Below are positions 48,766 through 60,500 of a stretch of DNA of 64,000 bases, in pieces. The position numbers were made by a program, and so were the translations under genes. Position 1 is the stretch's first letter. Every line of letters starts with the position of its first letter. The notes below the pieces were generated by a model. The model was not told the origin of the DNA. It saw only the letters and a list, made by a program, of their open reading frames with translations, and ran no database searches. The DNA is taken from the NCBI RefSeq assembly GCF_040958095.1, contig NC_091219.1, positions 26,817,023 to 26,881,022 of the forward strand. Reading direction: 5' to 3'. This DNA is from Procambarus clarkii (Eukaryota > Arthropoda > Malacostraca > Decapoda > Cambaridae).

Positions 48766-49989
48766 AAAATAGGTGTTAATTACCACTTGTTGAAAAGGGT
48801 AAAAATCATGTTGCTCACAGAATTCTGTGGAAACTAATCTTTTTCATTGTTTCATTGTGAAATTTATACTTATACTAAGATAACATTGTAAACACCAGAG
48901 GATTACCCAGCTGTCATTATATTTTACTTTTTTTGTTTGTTTAGCATCATGCACATTATTCAGACTAGTTTGGTTAAGTTAGGCAATGATAAGGTTTAGT
49001 TAAGTTTGGTTAGAGAAACACTTAAGATAAAAGTGGGCTTGATTTGTGGATGACATCATGCCAGTAAGGGCTATATCAAATCCAACAGATACATAGAGCT
49101 AATGCTTATAAAAAGGGGGAATTGGTAAAGATAACGTCAGAGAGGCAAAGGTGAGGATTGTGATTGTGTGTGCTTATATTTATGGTTTATTAATGTAGCA
49201 AGAGTAGTAGTCTTTATTTGTTATCCTGATGTTTACTTCTTAGATGATTAAGTTCATGAAATGTTGCTATTGATTCTCATGTGTGAAACATGCATAGTTG
49301 GTATTATCAACATAGCAAGTACTGTATACCATTGTTTGTTAATCCTTTCATCTGAATTTTGGAAAGTTTCATTGATGTGTATTTTGTCAATTATTACAGG
49401 GTATAATATACATCTCTAGTATGCACCTATTATTTGCCTCTTTATCATTATCAGCACTTTGTGTGTCTACTACCAGGTTTGGGAAGGTTTAATAAAGCTT
49501 GCATTGCTGACATGTCATTTCCATTTTTCCTTCCTCACAACAGAAAACAAGACGTGGTACAGTATTCTATACAATATTTATATGTAAGACAGTGGTGGCT
49601 AAACCATTAAACCCTAGGATTACTGCTTCAGTGGCTGTATAGTCAACCATGTAGTTGATAATTCAGGTATCTGGTGGCAATCCTATTGTTAAATGCTGTG
49701 CCCACTACTGTAATTAATTTAAATATAGAAAATCTCTCTGTTTTGAGGGAAAGAAAAATGATGGCGAGTCAGCTACTCGTGCACCACTTTACCTAACCTA
49801 ATCTAACTTTGCTAAACTTAGCCTATCATAGCTAAGCCCTGCCTAATCTATCCTTTCCTTACCTAATAAGAGTAAATGAACATCAGAAATGAAAACAAAA
49901 TAGTTTAGAAAATGGCAAAGTATACCTATCAATTTTGTATACAGCTTCCTCAGTAGCCATAATCATTTCGATACAATATAAAAAGTTCA
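48766..49989. other. AT-rich non-coding sequence
   Basis: No repeat or exon that I can support. Poly-T patches and short imperfect cctaacctaatctaac runs (about 49790-49870) only. Confidence 0.4.
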
Positions 49990-52060
49990 TCACAGCACAC
50001 AAGGGCCACTGCTGACTTTCTCCATGGGAACATATCCATCAGAATCTGGGAGCAGGAAGGATTTTACCATTAACAGTAGCCGTACAATTTTGCTGACTTG
50101 ATGATCAGTGGTTTGGTATAGCTTTTCAAATTCACATTGCCTAGATTATTTGTAATAATAATTCATTGTGTTGGGGGACAGGCAGCCAGTGTATATACAT
50201 GTATATGTGGGCTTATATCGAGGTCCCCCACAAAGTCTATATCAAATTGCTGACAATCCCTAGGTTGCAACCCCAAAATAGGGGAATGGAACTGTTAGGA
50301 GAAAGTGCCAAACCATTACGACTATATAGCACTTGGAAGGAATAAGGATTTGTGATGGGATGAGGGAAAGAAATGGTGCCCGACCACCTGTATGGTCGGG
50401 GATTGAACGTTGAGCTGCGTGAAGCAAGACCGTTCCTCTACCATCCAACCCAAGTGGTTGGGCAACCCCACAACAAGCTGACCAACTCCTGGGTACCTAT
50501 TTACTGAGAGGTGAACAAGGGTATTAGGTAATAGGAAACACACCCAACCATTTCTGTTCCACCTAGGATTTGAACCTGGAATTCTCGATTGCGAGTCTAG
50601 AACGAACCCCAACTGTACTAATAGCTGCAAAATATTTGCAATGCTTAGTATGCTAATTCAAGTACCTGTACTGTACATGTAAGTAATACAGTATATACAC
50701 TTAAAGTGAAAGGGAAGTACTGAAGTAAAATTAAATGTTGGATACTACAGCATTTGGCTATAGGATAACACAACAGATAAAGTATTCGATCCAAAACCCA
50801 AAGAAAACTGTGTTGGTATGCAGCGTGATGTCACTCACTTGACCCACAATTGCTTTTACTGACAGGTTCTGAATACAGTTGTCGTTGGCCTCTGAGGACA
50901 ACGATGTGCATTGCTTAGAAATTAGTTGAAGATAATTCATTGTGTACTGAATTTAAAAAACAAAAAAAAACTTATCTGGTTTGGAGATATTGTTCCCCAG
51001 GAGATAATGAGAATGAATAACTAATAAAGTTGCTCGGGAATACTTGTAGGTGGTAAGGTCCCAGATCAGATCACATCGACTGTTTTTGTAGCAACAATTT
51101 TGAGTCGCCTGTCTTTTAAGATTATTTCACTTTGACACCATTACATGAAGTTTATTCCACATATGAACTCATTACATGAAGTTTATCATACATTTATGCC
51201 AATTACATTAACATATACACACATACTATATTTAAAAACTGCCAGTATAATCTACTGTAGTGTGGTGGTCAGCAGAGTTCGTTCACTATATTTAAAAAGT
51301 GCCAGTGTAATCTACTGTAGTGTGGTGGTCAACAGAGTTCGTTCACAGCTGAAAGATCCTAGGTTCAGTTCCATGCAGGGTAATATATTTATGGATGTTG
51401 CATTGCACTTGATACCTCTGTTCACCCAGCGGTAAATAGCCGACTAGGAGGAGGTAGGTAACTGTCGCGTTGAATCTTGGAGAAGGTCCATCGTTGGTAT
51501 ATGAGGCTCCTGTCCTCAACCGTGGAAACCATACAAGACACAACATAGAAAAGAGTTTGTATTTAAGTGTATTTTGTATTAATTTTGTATTTAATAGTTT
51601 TGCACATTTATTTTGCTTTTGTGATGTATTAGGTTCTCATGCTGTTTTTTAGAATTTTTAATCACTTTTGCATATATATTTGTATGTTTATTTTTTGATG
51701 TTCTTAGAACAGAAGATCTGCCATTGCTGAAGTTCTGTATGATAGACAGTGTCACTGTATTGTAAGGATCACCTGGAATGTCTTATCATAAGGTAACAAG
51801 ACGTTGGTATTTACCTTAAATTTGCAGATGTTTAAATTGGCTTTGAGTGTACCGTATATGAAATAAACATTTCTGAATGAGTCCCTTGGTTGTTCTCTTT
51901 GTATGTATCCACTGACTTTGTAGGAATTATCAGTCAAGCAGGGTGGCAGTTGTACCAGCACAGCAGGAAACTTCTCAAAAGGCAGGTAATATAATGGACC
52001 CTTGGTCATACACAAGGTAAGGAAACTGCCAAGTGTACTCAACACCAATTGCATGTGTCC
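49990..52060 (-). CDS. Unrecognised multi-exon gene fragment (candidate)
   Basis: Three open minus-strand segments look like exons. Segment 1, 52060-51815: acceptor TTTGTTCAG, 82 codons, donor AAG|GTAAAT, phase 0 at both ends; it includes GPLYYLPFEKFPAVLVQLPP and DSFRNVYFIYGTLKANL. Segment 2, 50946-50839: acceptor AATTCAG, 36 codons, donor CAA|GTGAGT, phase 0 at both ends. Segment 3: an open stretch ending at the stop 49992-49990, reading IVRLLLMVKSFLLPDSDGY then VPMEKVSSGPCVL. The likeliest acceptor of segment 3 (TAG at 50141-50143) does not fit the phase of segment 2, so an exon may be missing or the site differs (AAAAG before 50121 fits but is weak). I do not recognise the protein. 5' exons are not found. 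A decayed gene or chance is possible. Confidence 0.4.
50160..50240 (+). repeat. Short interspersed repeat (ggggacaggcagccagtg)
   Basis: Matches 20320-20390 in order: ttgggggacaggcagccag, a variable TA-rich part, gggcttatatcgaggtcccc. Confidence 0.65.
50275..50630 (-). repeat. Two tRNA-derived SINEs, antisense
   Basis: Bases 50275-50470 reversed read caaccacttgggttggatgg...agaggaacggtcttgctt...gttcaatccccgacc, then ggtggtcgggcaccatttc and the body to ggcactttctcc; this matches 52678-52880. Bases 50470-50630 reversed carry a B-box (ggttcaaatcctag) and the body of the 6646-6965 family (ttacctaataccc...tctcagtaaataggtaccc). They lie inside an intron of the candidate minus-strand gene. Confidence 0.75.
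51150..51560 (+). repeat. tRNA-like SINE with duplicated head
   Basis: A ~62-base block (actatatttaaaaactgcca...gtgtggtggtcagcagagtt cgttcac) occurs twice in tandem at about 51224-51347. The second copy leads into a B-box-like taggttcagttcc and a body ending gaaggtccatcgttggtat. A related tail lies at 36370-36480. Confidence 0.6.
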
Positions 52061-52379
52061 CTGAACAAAGTGGTAAAGCAAATGTTGGGCACTGTGGCTA
52101 TAAGCAAATCAGAAAATTATACACACAAAAACATATAAACCACAACACATTTCATAATTTTGGAATGGGGGAGTAACAAGCTTTCTAAACTACCTGACAT
52201 GCATGCAATGCCACTGTTTATATGTTAGGAGAGAGGTGGGGCAGTTCGTCGATTCAGGGTACACGATGTGCTGTTCTGCACACTACCTAAAGTATACACA
52301 GTATAGGTGTGCAAATTCCTGATCTACCTTCTCTTGTCCAACATTTCATGCCCTAACTTCTTTTAACCCACATGACTTT

Positions 52380-52600
52380 ATTTTAGGTTACCCTTCCTAG
52401 TTTTTATGGTTTTCTTGATAAACAGGGAACTTTTTTTTTTCTCTTGAGGCCTCCCTACCCCATTCTTGGTCACTTCACCTTCAGAGGAATCCCCACCTTC
52501 AGAGGAATCCCCATCTTCAGAGGAATCCCCCACTTGTTTGGCAGAAATCTTGGTAATCTGAACTCCTATTTGAGTTTAAAGGTCAAAAACTCGATGTGAA
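52380..52600 (-). other. Charged open segment with short internal repeats
   Basis: On the minus strand an open frame contains three tandem DSSE(D/G)G units (18-bp repeats at 52482-52531) followed by a Lys-rich stretch SLFIKKTIKTRKGNLK and a TAA stop at about 52383-52385. The composition is coding-like but I recognise no protein. It does not join in phase to the 51815-52060 segment by any good splice site. Confidence 0.3.
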
Positions 52601-52677
52601 TTCATTCAAATTACTAGGAGATTCGAATTACAAAAGTAATTCTTCAGAAGTCTCATGTTATGTCTATATTTATTATG

Positions 52678-52880
52678 CTTAGCCCAACCACTTGGGCTGG
52701 ACGGTAGAGCGACGGTCTCGCTTCACGCAGGTCGACATTCAATCCTAGACCATCCAGGTGGTTGGGCACCATTCCTTTCACTAGCCCCATCCCAAATCCT
52801 TATCCTGACCCCTTTCAAGTACTATATAGTCATAATTGCTTGGCACATTCTCCTGATAATTTCCTTCCCTTAGTCATTGG
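52678..52880 (+). repeat. tRNA-derived SINE
   Basis: cagccaaccacttgggctgg-type head (cccaaccacttgggctggac), A-box-like ggtagagcgacgg, B-box-like attcaatcctagacc, then gtggttgggcaccattcctt and ...tatagtcataattgcttggc. It matches the antisense copy at 50275-50470. Confidence 0.8.
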
Positions 52881-55800
52881 ATTTACAGTACATGCTATAT
52901 AAATTTCCTTCATAATATTTACCCTATATACATTCTGTATGCTGGCAATTTGATAGTTCCAGCCCTATCCCCAATTTATTTAGTTGAACATTTACTATTT
53001 TTTGTTATTATACTTTATTATACATAACTAATTTTATGTATGGCTAGATTTTAAAACTAGATTTGTAGTCAGAAAGAATGTGAGGTGAGACTGGAAGGAA
53101 CTGTTATTCTAGGGAGCCACACACGAATGGCATCCAGTGTAAGTGGCGAGAGTGGCCAGTTGGTTGTTAGAGCACTCGCTGGTGTTAAGGAGGGCTTTAA
53201 TTTATGTGAATTGGATCTTCTGGTGGCTATTCTAGTCTGATGATAACTTCTGCTGCTCCCTTGTACCATTGTGATTGCAGGGATGGCTTGTAAAGTTCCC
53301 CTATAGCATTGGTACTAGAATGTTCCCTTACCTAATTGCATAATGAAGTGCCTATAAGGACAGTAGAAACTTACCTTAGCAACTGAGATAGCTCAGGAAC
53401 ATAATGGTCTTTCATTCAGCTTTTAGAAGATTTCAAATGTTCAGTAATTTAACTAAAAAAATCATATTAAATGCTCCTTTGTTCATTCATTGTGTACAAT
53501 ATCAAATTTTTCTTATTGCCTTAAAACTGAAATAATCAATCATATCTGAGCTTTCTTATTCATAAATTCTTACAGAATTCTAAATTTGGTTTAAAGAATA
53601 CAAATATTACTAGTACAGTACTATATATTTACTTTCAGTGCTTTGGTAAACTCCTTCAAAGTAGACATCAATACTGGTGTTGGGACTTTAAGAGTACCAG
53701 GCTTTTTGATATATGGTATTTGTTATATTAAGAGAAAGGATAAACTGCAGACCAGTTGGCCTGATCTTTCAACTGTGTGTTTTCTTTGCCTTAAATCTTA
53801 TTTCAGCACTATTTACTTGTGTGTAGCACATTCCCCAACTTCATAAAGTCTTCCTCTCCTTAAAACCATTGTTTTGTTTTCTTTTGTTTCAGTTTGACAA
53901 CTTTTATCATTAATGATTTTTTTACTTTAATTTTCCTTTCTGTGGTCACTGGCTAAACATAGCCTTTGTTATTCTGTCGAGTGTACATGCAAATGACAGC
54001 TGTTTCACTGATGTACATATTTCCCCCAGCAGAGTGTTTTGGGAGTTGTTTCTGTATGGTTGTTTCTAATTGATAAATTTACTGAAGATTAGGTGTTTGG
54101 AATGATGGAAAAACTACACATGATATTGATTGATTGATTCACTGAAGTTATGCATTGACTTACACGATAGGTATTATTATACTTGAAAGTAGCTAATGAA
54201 CTTGTTTGAAAATATAAATAAATTCACATCATTGTTATTTCCTGTGGCAGGCATTGGAGCAAGCATTAAAATAAAAGGTGTACTGCAGTCACTGGACTCT
54301 GGACTCTTGGAGCAGTCTAGGACACACATCAGCATCTCTTCATTCACTCAGTCTGAGAAAGTGTCAGTTTCTGTCAGTCTGTGGGTCATGTCGTGCCTTG
54401 ATTGTCCGTGTGCGTGTTCCCGCATAGCCAATCTGGCCGTCTCCCCTGATGTGCGCGTAGATGTGCGCCTAGGTCATACTGACACTGCATACCAGCCCCT
54501 CGTAAGATACTGAGCCAATGTGTCTTGTGCTGCCCGGCTCCTGGGGTTTGCACTCTTTCATTTTGCATGGTTATTGTACGCAGCAATTTTATTTCTTGTT
54601 CTGTTTACGTGTTTGCAGTCTTCTGCTTGCTAAAAATTTGGTTTGGGTTAGTTTGTTTCCCTTTAAATATGGCTTGTGAACTTGTCCTTTGGTAAATTTT
54701 CTCAGTACTGTATAATTAAATTGTGCTTTGTCTCATTTATTTCTTAAATGCTGGTAATATTCAGGTTGTTATTTTTGTTTCTATGGGAGTAATGTTTTAC
54801 ATTTGATATTTGCTGTTTGATATTTTGATAATACTAAAAAAGAAAATTTTTCTGTCCTTGCAAGGAGGACAGTTGTGTAGTGGCACAGAAGAAAAATAGA
54901 TGGTAAAGTTAAGTTGTATTGTGCTAATTATTTAAGCTCATACTGGGTAATATCTTAATACCTGTATACTGTATTAATGAAAATTATACATTATTACATC
55001 GTTTAGATATTCATAATACTGTACAGTTTTGTCTAATGCTGGCTGGTCAGTATAGTATCTGTCAAATGATTTTCATTGGCATTCTTTCACATATGACAAT
55101 TTTTTTATGTTACTGTATTTAGTTTTTAATTTATTAAAGTTATCTTTTGCAATGTATGACATTTCCCTCATTATGTAATTAATTGTATTGTTTATTATTA
55201 TTATATGTGTGTTGTGGATAATTTAAGCATGTTATGTGGTTTTATTGTGTTTATGGTACAAAGTACTTGTACATGTAAAGCATGGAAATACAACACTTAA
55301 TGTGGAAAGCATTCTGCTACTTTTCAATCACCTTGCTGATAAGCTCATTTATGTTGTAATACATACTAATACAGTAATTTTATTTCAAGTTGGAAAGTGA
55401 CATAGATTCATTCAGGCATATATTATTCTATAATATAAAAAGTTTAGCTTGCACCCAAGATTAGTATTATACTGGAGTGGCTTATCCTTACACAGTGGAG
55501 CCTCTTCCTTACTCAGTAAATTTGGAATCAGCAGACTTCTTTATTTTCTTATTTTTTGAAGACACTTGCTAGGTGCCAGTTCCTAATTTTAACAACTTTC
55601 TCCATACAGTTGCATCCTCTACTACAGTATTCCCTTTTTTGTGACTGTCTTTCTACTTAGGACAGTGGGCCTTGTATTTTTTTTTCCAGTTACCAATTCA
55701 CCTCTCAAGTTCTAAGATTGCTTTACATCCCTGTCACGAAATGGGTATGGATGAAATTCAGTTGGTTAGGATAGAATGAGAGAGTTGAGTGAGTATACAT

Positions 55801-56860
55801 GCTAGAGGACAAAAGGTTGGGAGAGGATGCGTGATAAGTCTTGTACTACTGCGTGTTTAGGGGGATTTTTAAAGGTCCATTCCTTATGCAAAAATTCTCA
55901 ATGTTTTCAGATTTAATCTAACTTGGATAAATACTTTTGTTAGCAAAGCTGTGAGGTCACCCATGACTGACTTCCTTAAAATCCTTGGGAAGCATTTGAA
56001 TATGGTATACTATATATACTGTATATATATAGAATATACCAAACACAACTAGTTCCATAAATCATGATAATGAGTTGTCCTTTTCCTCCTCGATATATCA
56101 TATACGAAATGCTTTGTTATATGCAATAAAGCTCCAAGATCTTAAACCATTTATCAACATTTATTTGTTATTCTGGGAGGGTCCTTCTCAGTAGTAGCAT
56201 CCCCCCCCCCCCGAGCTTAAGCATTGGTCCACGAAGCCATGGCAAATTGTACCAGACTCCGAGACCCACCCTTGCCTACTGGAAGCCAGGACCAAACTCT
56301 GGCTCACTCTTCAAGGCAAGAGGAATTTGGAAATGTAAATTAAATAAAACACTAGAAAGAATTTGGCAGAAATATTAAGTTCAATTACAGAAATACAGCT
56401 TGAAGGAAATAAACGATGTTGCAGGGTAAACCCCCTACCATTAATGTGTTCGATTGCAACCACATGGCTGCCCAGGTCACACGGGATCTCGGCCAGCCCG
56501 CTATCTCATTTACCTGATGCCGATCGTTATGCACAACCTCTGTGTGGTTGATGATCTCTCTCTCATTTTCAGCTAAGTGACAGGCTTTCCCTGGAACAAT
56601 TGTTTTGTCTGGCCATTGTTTTTATCATTTTCATATGCACTACAATATTTTTAGTTTTATGCCAACTGACTGCATTGTGTGTTCAAACTTGATATTTCAT
56701 TCCAACAGGGGCCAGGGTTCTCTACTGAGATGCCGTTGTGAAGCAACATTTTCTGGTGAGCCCCTCGGTTACTCCCTGTGCTGTTCCTCACTGTGGGGAC
56801 TATGGGGTTCAGTACTAGTAACTCATGAATAAGGGGGTTTTGGTAATTACCTAAGTGTAG
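52881..56860. other. AT-rich region without a supported gene
   Basis: The plus frame ending at 54513 follows a good-looking acceptor (ctgtggcag at about 54241-54249) and stays open for about 255 bases with a Ser/Val-rich, then Cys-containing sequence, so it might be an exon, but nothing supports it. A minus frame at 53069-53269 is similar in status. Bases 56200-56560 contain a poly-C run and GC-richer sequence, which may be repeat-derived. Confidence 0.3.
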
Positions 56861-57185
56861 TTACAGGATGAGAGCTACGCTTGTGGTGTCCCGTCTTCCC
56901 AGCACTCTGTCATATAATGCTTTGAAACTACTGACGGTCTTGGCCTCCTCCACCTTCTCCCCTAACTTGTTCCAACCGTCTACCACTCTGTTTGCGAAAG
57001 TGAATTTTCTTATATTTCTTCGGCATCTGTGTTTAGCTAGTTTATATCTATGACCTCTTGTTCTTAAAGTTCCAGGTCTCGGGAAATCTTCCCTATCGAT
57101 TTTATCAATTCCTGTTACTATTTTGTATGTAGTGATCATATGGTGGTTGAGACTGGGTGATATGGTGGCAGTCAGGCACATTTAC
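56861..57185 (-). mobile_element. LINE family A 3' end, best-preserved copy
   Basis: A 106-codon minus-strand frame is intact: it runs [72 protein letters not shown] and stops after SVALIL. This is the C-terminal tail after the reverse transcriptase of a non-LTR ORF2, with the usual RVVDxWNxL and SFKxxLD-like motifs. The RT itself is absent upstream, so the copy is 5'-truncated. Confidence 0.85.
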
Positions 57186-57559
57186 CCTGTGGCAGTGATT
57201 ATTTCCATCAAGAAGTCATTCATTTAGTAACACCTATCCTTTCTTGTGGATTTTTCCTTGATTGTGGGATGACCTCTGATCCTCAAACTCTCTTCTCATA
57301 GAGCAAGCCAGATTCTGGCCCTGGCTCCTGGTAAACAAGGTTGGATTTTAAAGGACTGGTGTGATTAACTAAGGCTTGGCAGAATCAGTGCTTCAGCTTA
57401 GGGAGCTCCCGAGTTGTCCACCAGAACAGGGCATTATTATTATATTCAGCCCCTTATTTTTTAATGATTCTTAAGGTATACTGTAGATGGAATGAGTGAG
57501 CTTTCTAATTACTAGAATAAATTGTTTAGTTTAGTTCCATTTCGACCCTCTGTGGGAAC
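57186..57559. other. Spacer upstream of the STRAD exons
   Basis: May contain intron or 5' untranslated sequence of STRAD. A TTTAG acceptor-like site at 57530-57534 precedes the first proposed coding exon. Confidence 0.4.
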
Positions 57560-60500
57560 ATGATGGAAAATCAGATGCAGCTGGAAAAAAGTGTTGAGGT
57601 AATTACATACGATACTGAAATATCGTTACTTTGACAAAATAATCCTTCACAGCCTGTTAATTTTGCAAGTAATTGATCAGTATGTTGAAGAACTGTGTAG
57701 ATTATTCATACAAACTGATAATTCATCATAGCTGTTTTTCTTTAGAGCCGCATAAAGTCGGAGAGCTTTGCATTGGAATTACGGTCTCCCAGCATGGTGT
57801 CCTTTGAGGCATCAACTGAGAACTACGATGTGTGGAGCCCTCTTGGGTCTGTGTGCGGTGGTAAGGGCACAGTGTGGGTTGCCAGACACAAGCCATCAAA
57901 CAACCATGTTGCTCTTAAGATCTATGAGTTGGATAAATGTGAAGATGAGTTTGAGTTAATCCAAGTAGGTATACCTATTTCTCTATATATTTTATTGCGA
58001 TATATAATTGAGATTTCATGACTATAATTTATTTATTTAAAGTCATATTCATGAATGTAAATACTTAAATACTGTTTTTTACAGCATGAGATTCTGATGG
58101 TGAAGCAGCTCAGACATAGAAATATCATCCAGTATATGGCTTCCTTTATATATTCACAACAACTATGGATAGTAATGCCGTTATTAGGTTACACTTCGGC
58201 CTCACGTCTTGTCGCCACACACTTCTCAGACGGCCTACCTGAGCCTGCTCTTGCACTTGTTATAAAGGATGTCTTGCATGGTCTTTCCTATCTTCATTCC
58301 AAACGCATCATTCACAGGTAAATTTTATTATACTAGTTTTCATTGTACAGTATACATTAAGTTTATTTCATATTAATGTTCAAGATGCAAGTTCAGTGAA
58401 GTTTTTCTCAAGAGATGAATAATTAAAAGCATTCTGCTTAATTAAGGATGACCATGGTTTCTAGAATGTGAATTTAGATTGAAAGAAAGTTTTGAGTACT
58501 ATGTTGCTTCTCTTTTGCCTCACATTTGGTATATTATGCCTAAGGTACTAATGTTCTGGTTGAGACATGAACCATGCCTAAGACTTGATCTTTGGTCTGT
58601 TTAAGTTTGATTCTACTTCTGCTTCCTGGCTTCTATATCAGGATCCCTTCTCCTTTTACTTGGCAGGTCATTTCATATTTTGTGTGAAGTAAGTTGTATT
58701 GCAGAACCCTTGTGCTAGAGTAGAAAAATGTTGTAACATTTATTGTAGTATTAGTGGAGAATAGTTGTTATTCAATAAATAATTATTTTGATAATTACTT
58801 TATTCAATCAATAAGGCTGTATGGGGTTCAGTTCCTGAGCCCATTATATGCCTTTGTAACCTTTTCCACTACTGCCCATGGGATGGATATACAGTGCATA
58901 ATAAATGAACAAAATCAGTCAGTAAGGATCATTATGCTCATGTTTTGTCCCTAGAGGTTAATTTCTGGCAATTCTTATGTCCAGGTTTCCCCATCATTGC
59001 AGAAACTTGTTACAGCTGACTTTAAGACTCGTCTGCCTGGAGCACTTGTCTCGGCCTCGAGCAAATTGTGATCAGCTGGAGTGGTTGAGCTCTTGAGACA
59101 TAAGAGTGTCAGTGTCTGCAGCAGCTGGAGATTTGCCAAAAATATTCATGTTAATCCTTTGTGATTTAGTTGTCGACTTTTTCAATGTGTGTTTTGCCTC
59201 CAGGCAAGTGGTATCGGATACATTCCAGGAGTTTCTTGGACTTTTTTTTTTCTCTTTTCTGTCCTCTACTTCTCTGAGGAGGTGGTACAGTATGTTTTAA
59301 AGAACAAGCATTTCTTATTTCAGGCTTTGCACAGTGTGTTCTGGCTGAAACCTGCTCATCTTAAGCCTTGCACTATTAGTTTTCCCTGGAATATTCTCTT
59401 CCATTACTTTGCAACCAGGTCCCCTAATTACTGCTGGGCAAACAGGGATGAACAGTTAAGGAGCATTGCCCAGTCATTCTTCCTTCTTGAGGAGGGGTGT
59501 TGTGTATGTTTTCTTACTCTTGGGTTTGGTATAATGTCTATTGTGCCTGTTTCCCAAATAAGTGCAGCTCATTTGTATGCTGTCCCTTCTGGTTGGGACT
59601 GGCAGGCTCGGCTCACTTTTTGAAGGACTTTTTAGGGCTGTTGGCGGCCTCTTTTGATTGACGTTTTGTAATGGATCGTAGTGACAATGATGTCGAGGAT
59701 GTCTGGAGATTTTTTGGGAAGCTTGTGTCAGGGATGCCTTGGCTTATCATGGGCTGGCAACCTGTTCTAGGACAGGGTCCAGAGAAAGATGTGCCCCTTG
59801 GGTGTGGGGTTATGAGTTTCTTTTGGGAAAGTTTTTCTAAATCAGGTTCCAGGCTAGAGTAGGTGAGTTACCTACTACGTCACCTTGGTGTGAGTCTGTG
59901 TTTACTTACTTTAGTGTTCAACTTTGTGAATTTAATTTTTTTGCATGATCACCAAGTTGGATAAATCTGGGATTCAAAAACATATTTCTGGGAAAATTTA
60001 AAAAAGGAAAAAAGCCTGCATGAAATTTTGATTTTCACAAGTTCAGTGCTTTGGCGGTCACCTTGTGTGACCGAATGTCGGCAAAATGTAAAGAGAATCA
60101 AGTTCTAAGTACACATATAGCAGACATATTTTGAAGTGTCAGTGGGGTTATTCTCCTGCAGTATAGGAAAGTGTTTAAAGTTGAATTTTCAGGAGGCATT
60201 TGCGAAGTCAGAGCTTAAAAATTAAAATATTTTAATACCAGTATATAACAAGGGCATACTTATTTTGAATTTGTTGAAGGTAATGGCAGGCCAGGCAGAC
60301 TAGATCAGCTGGCCTTTTGTTTTTGACCCCTGGATTACTCGGTCACAGTCTTGGCTCCCCCGAGCAAGGTTCCCCTCATTTCCCTAGTGCTACTCCACCA
60401 TTCCACACCCAGATTTGAGAGATGTTGACAGAGAGGTGACCGAGCTGCCCTATTTATTGCAGGTCTAGTCTCTTCTGTTTTGTCGTGAAGATGGATTCTT

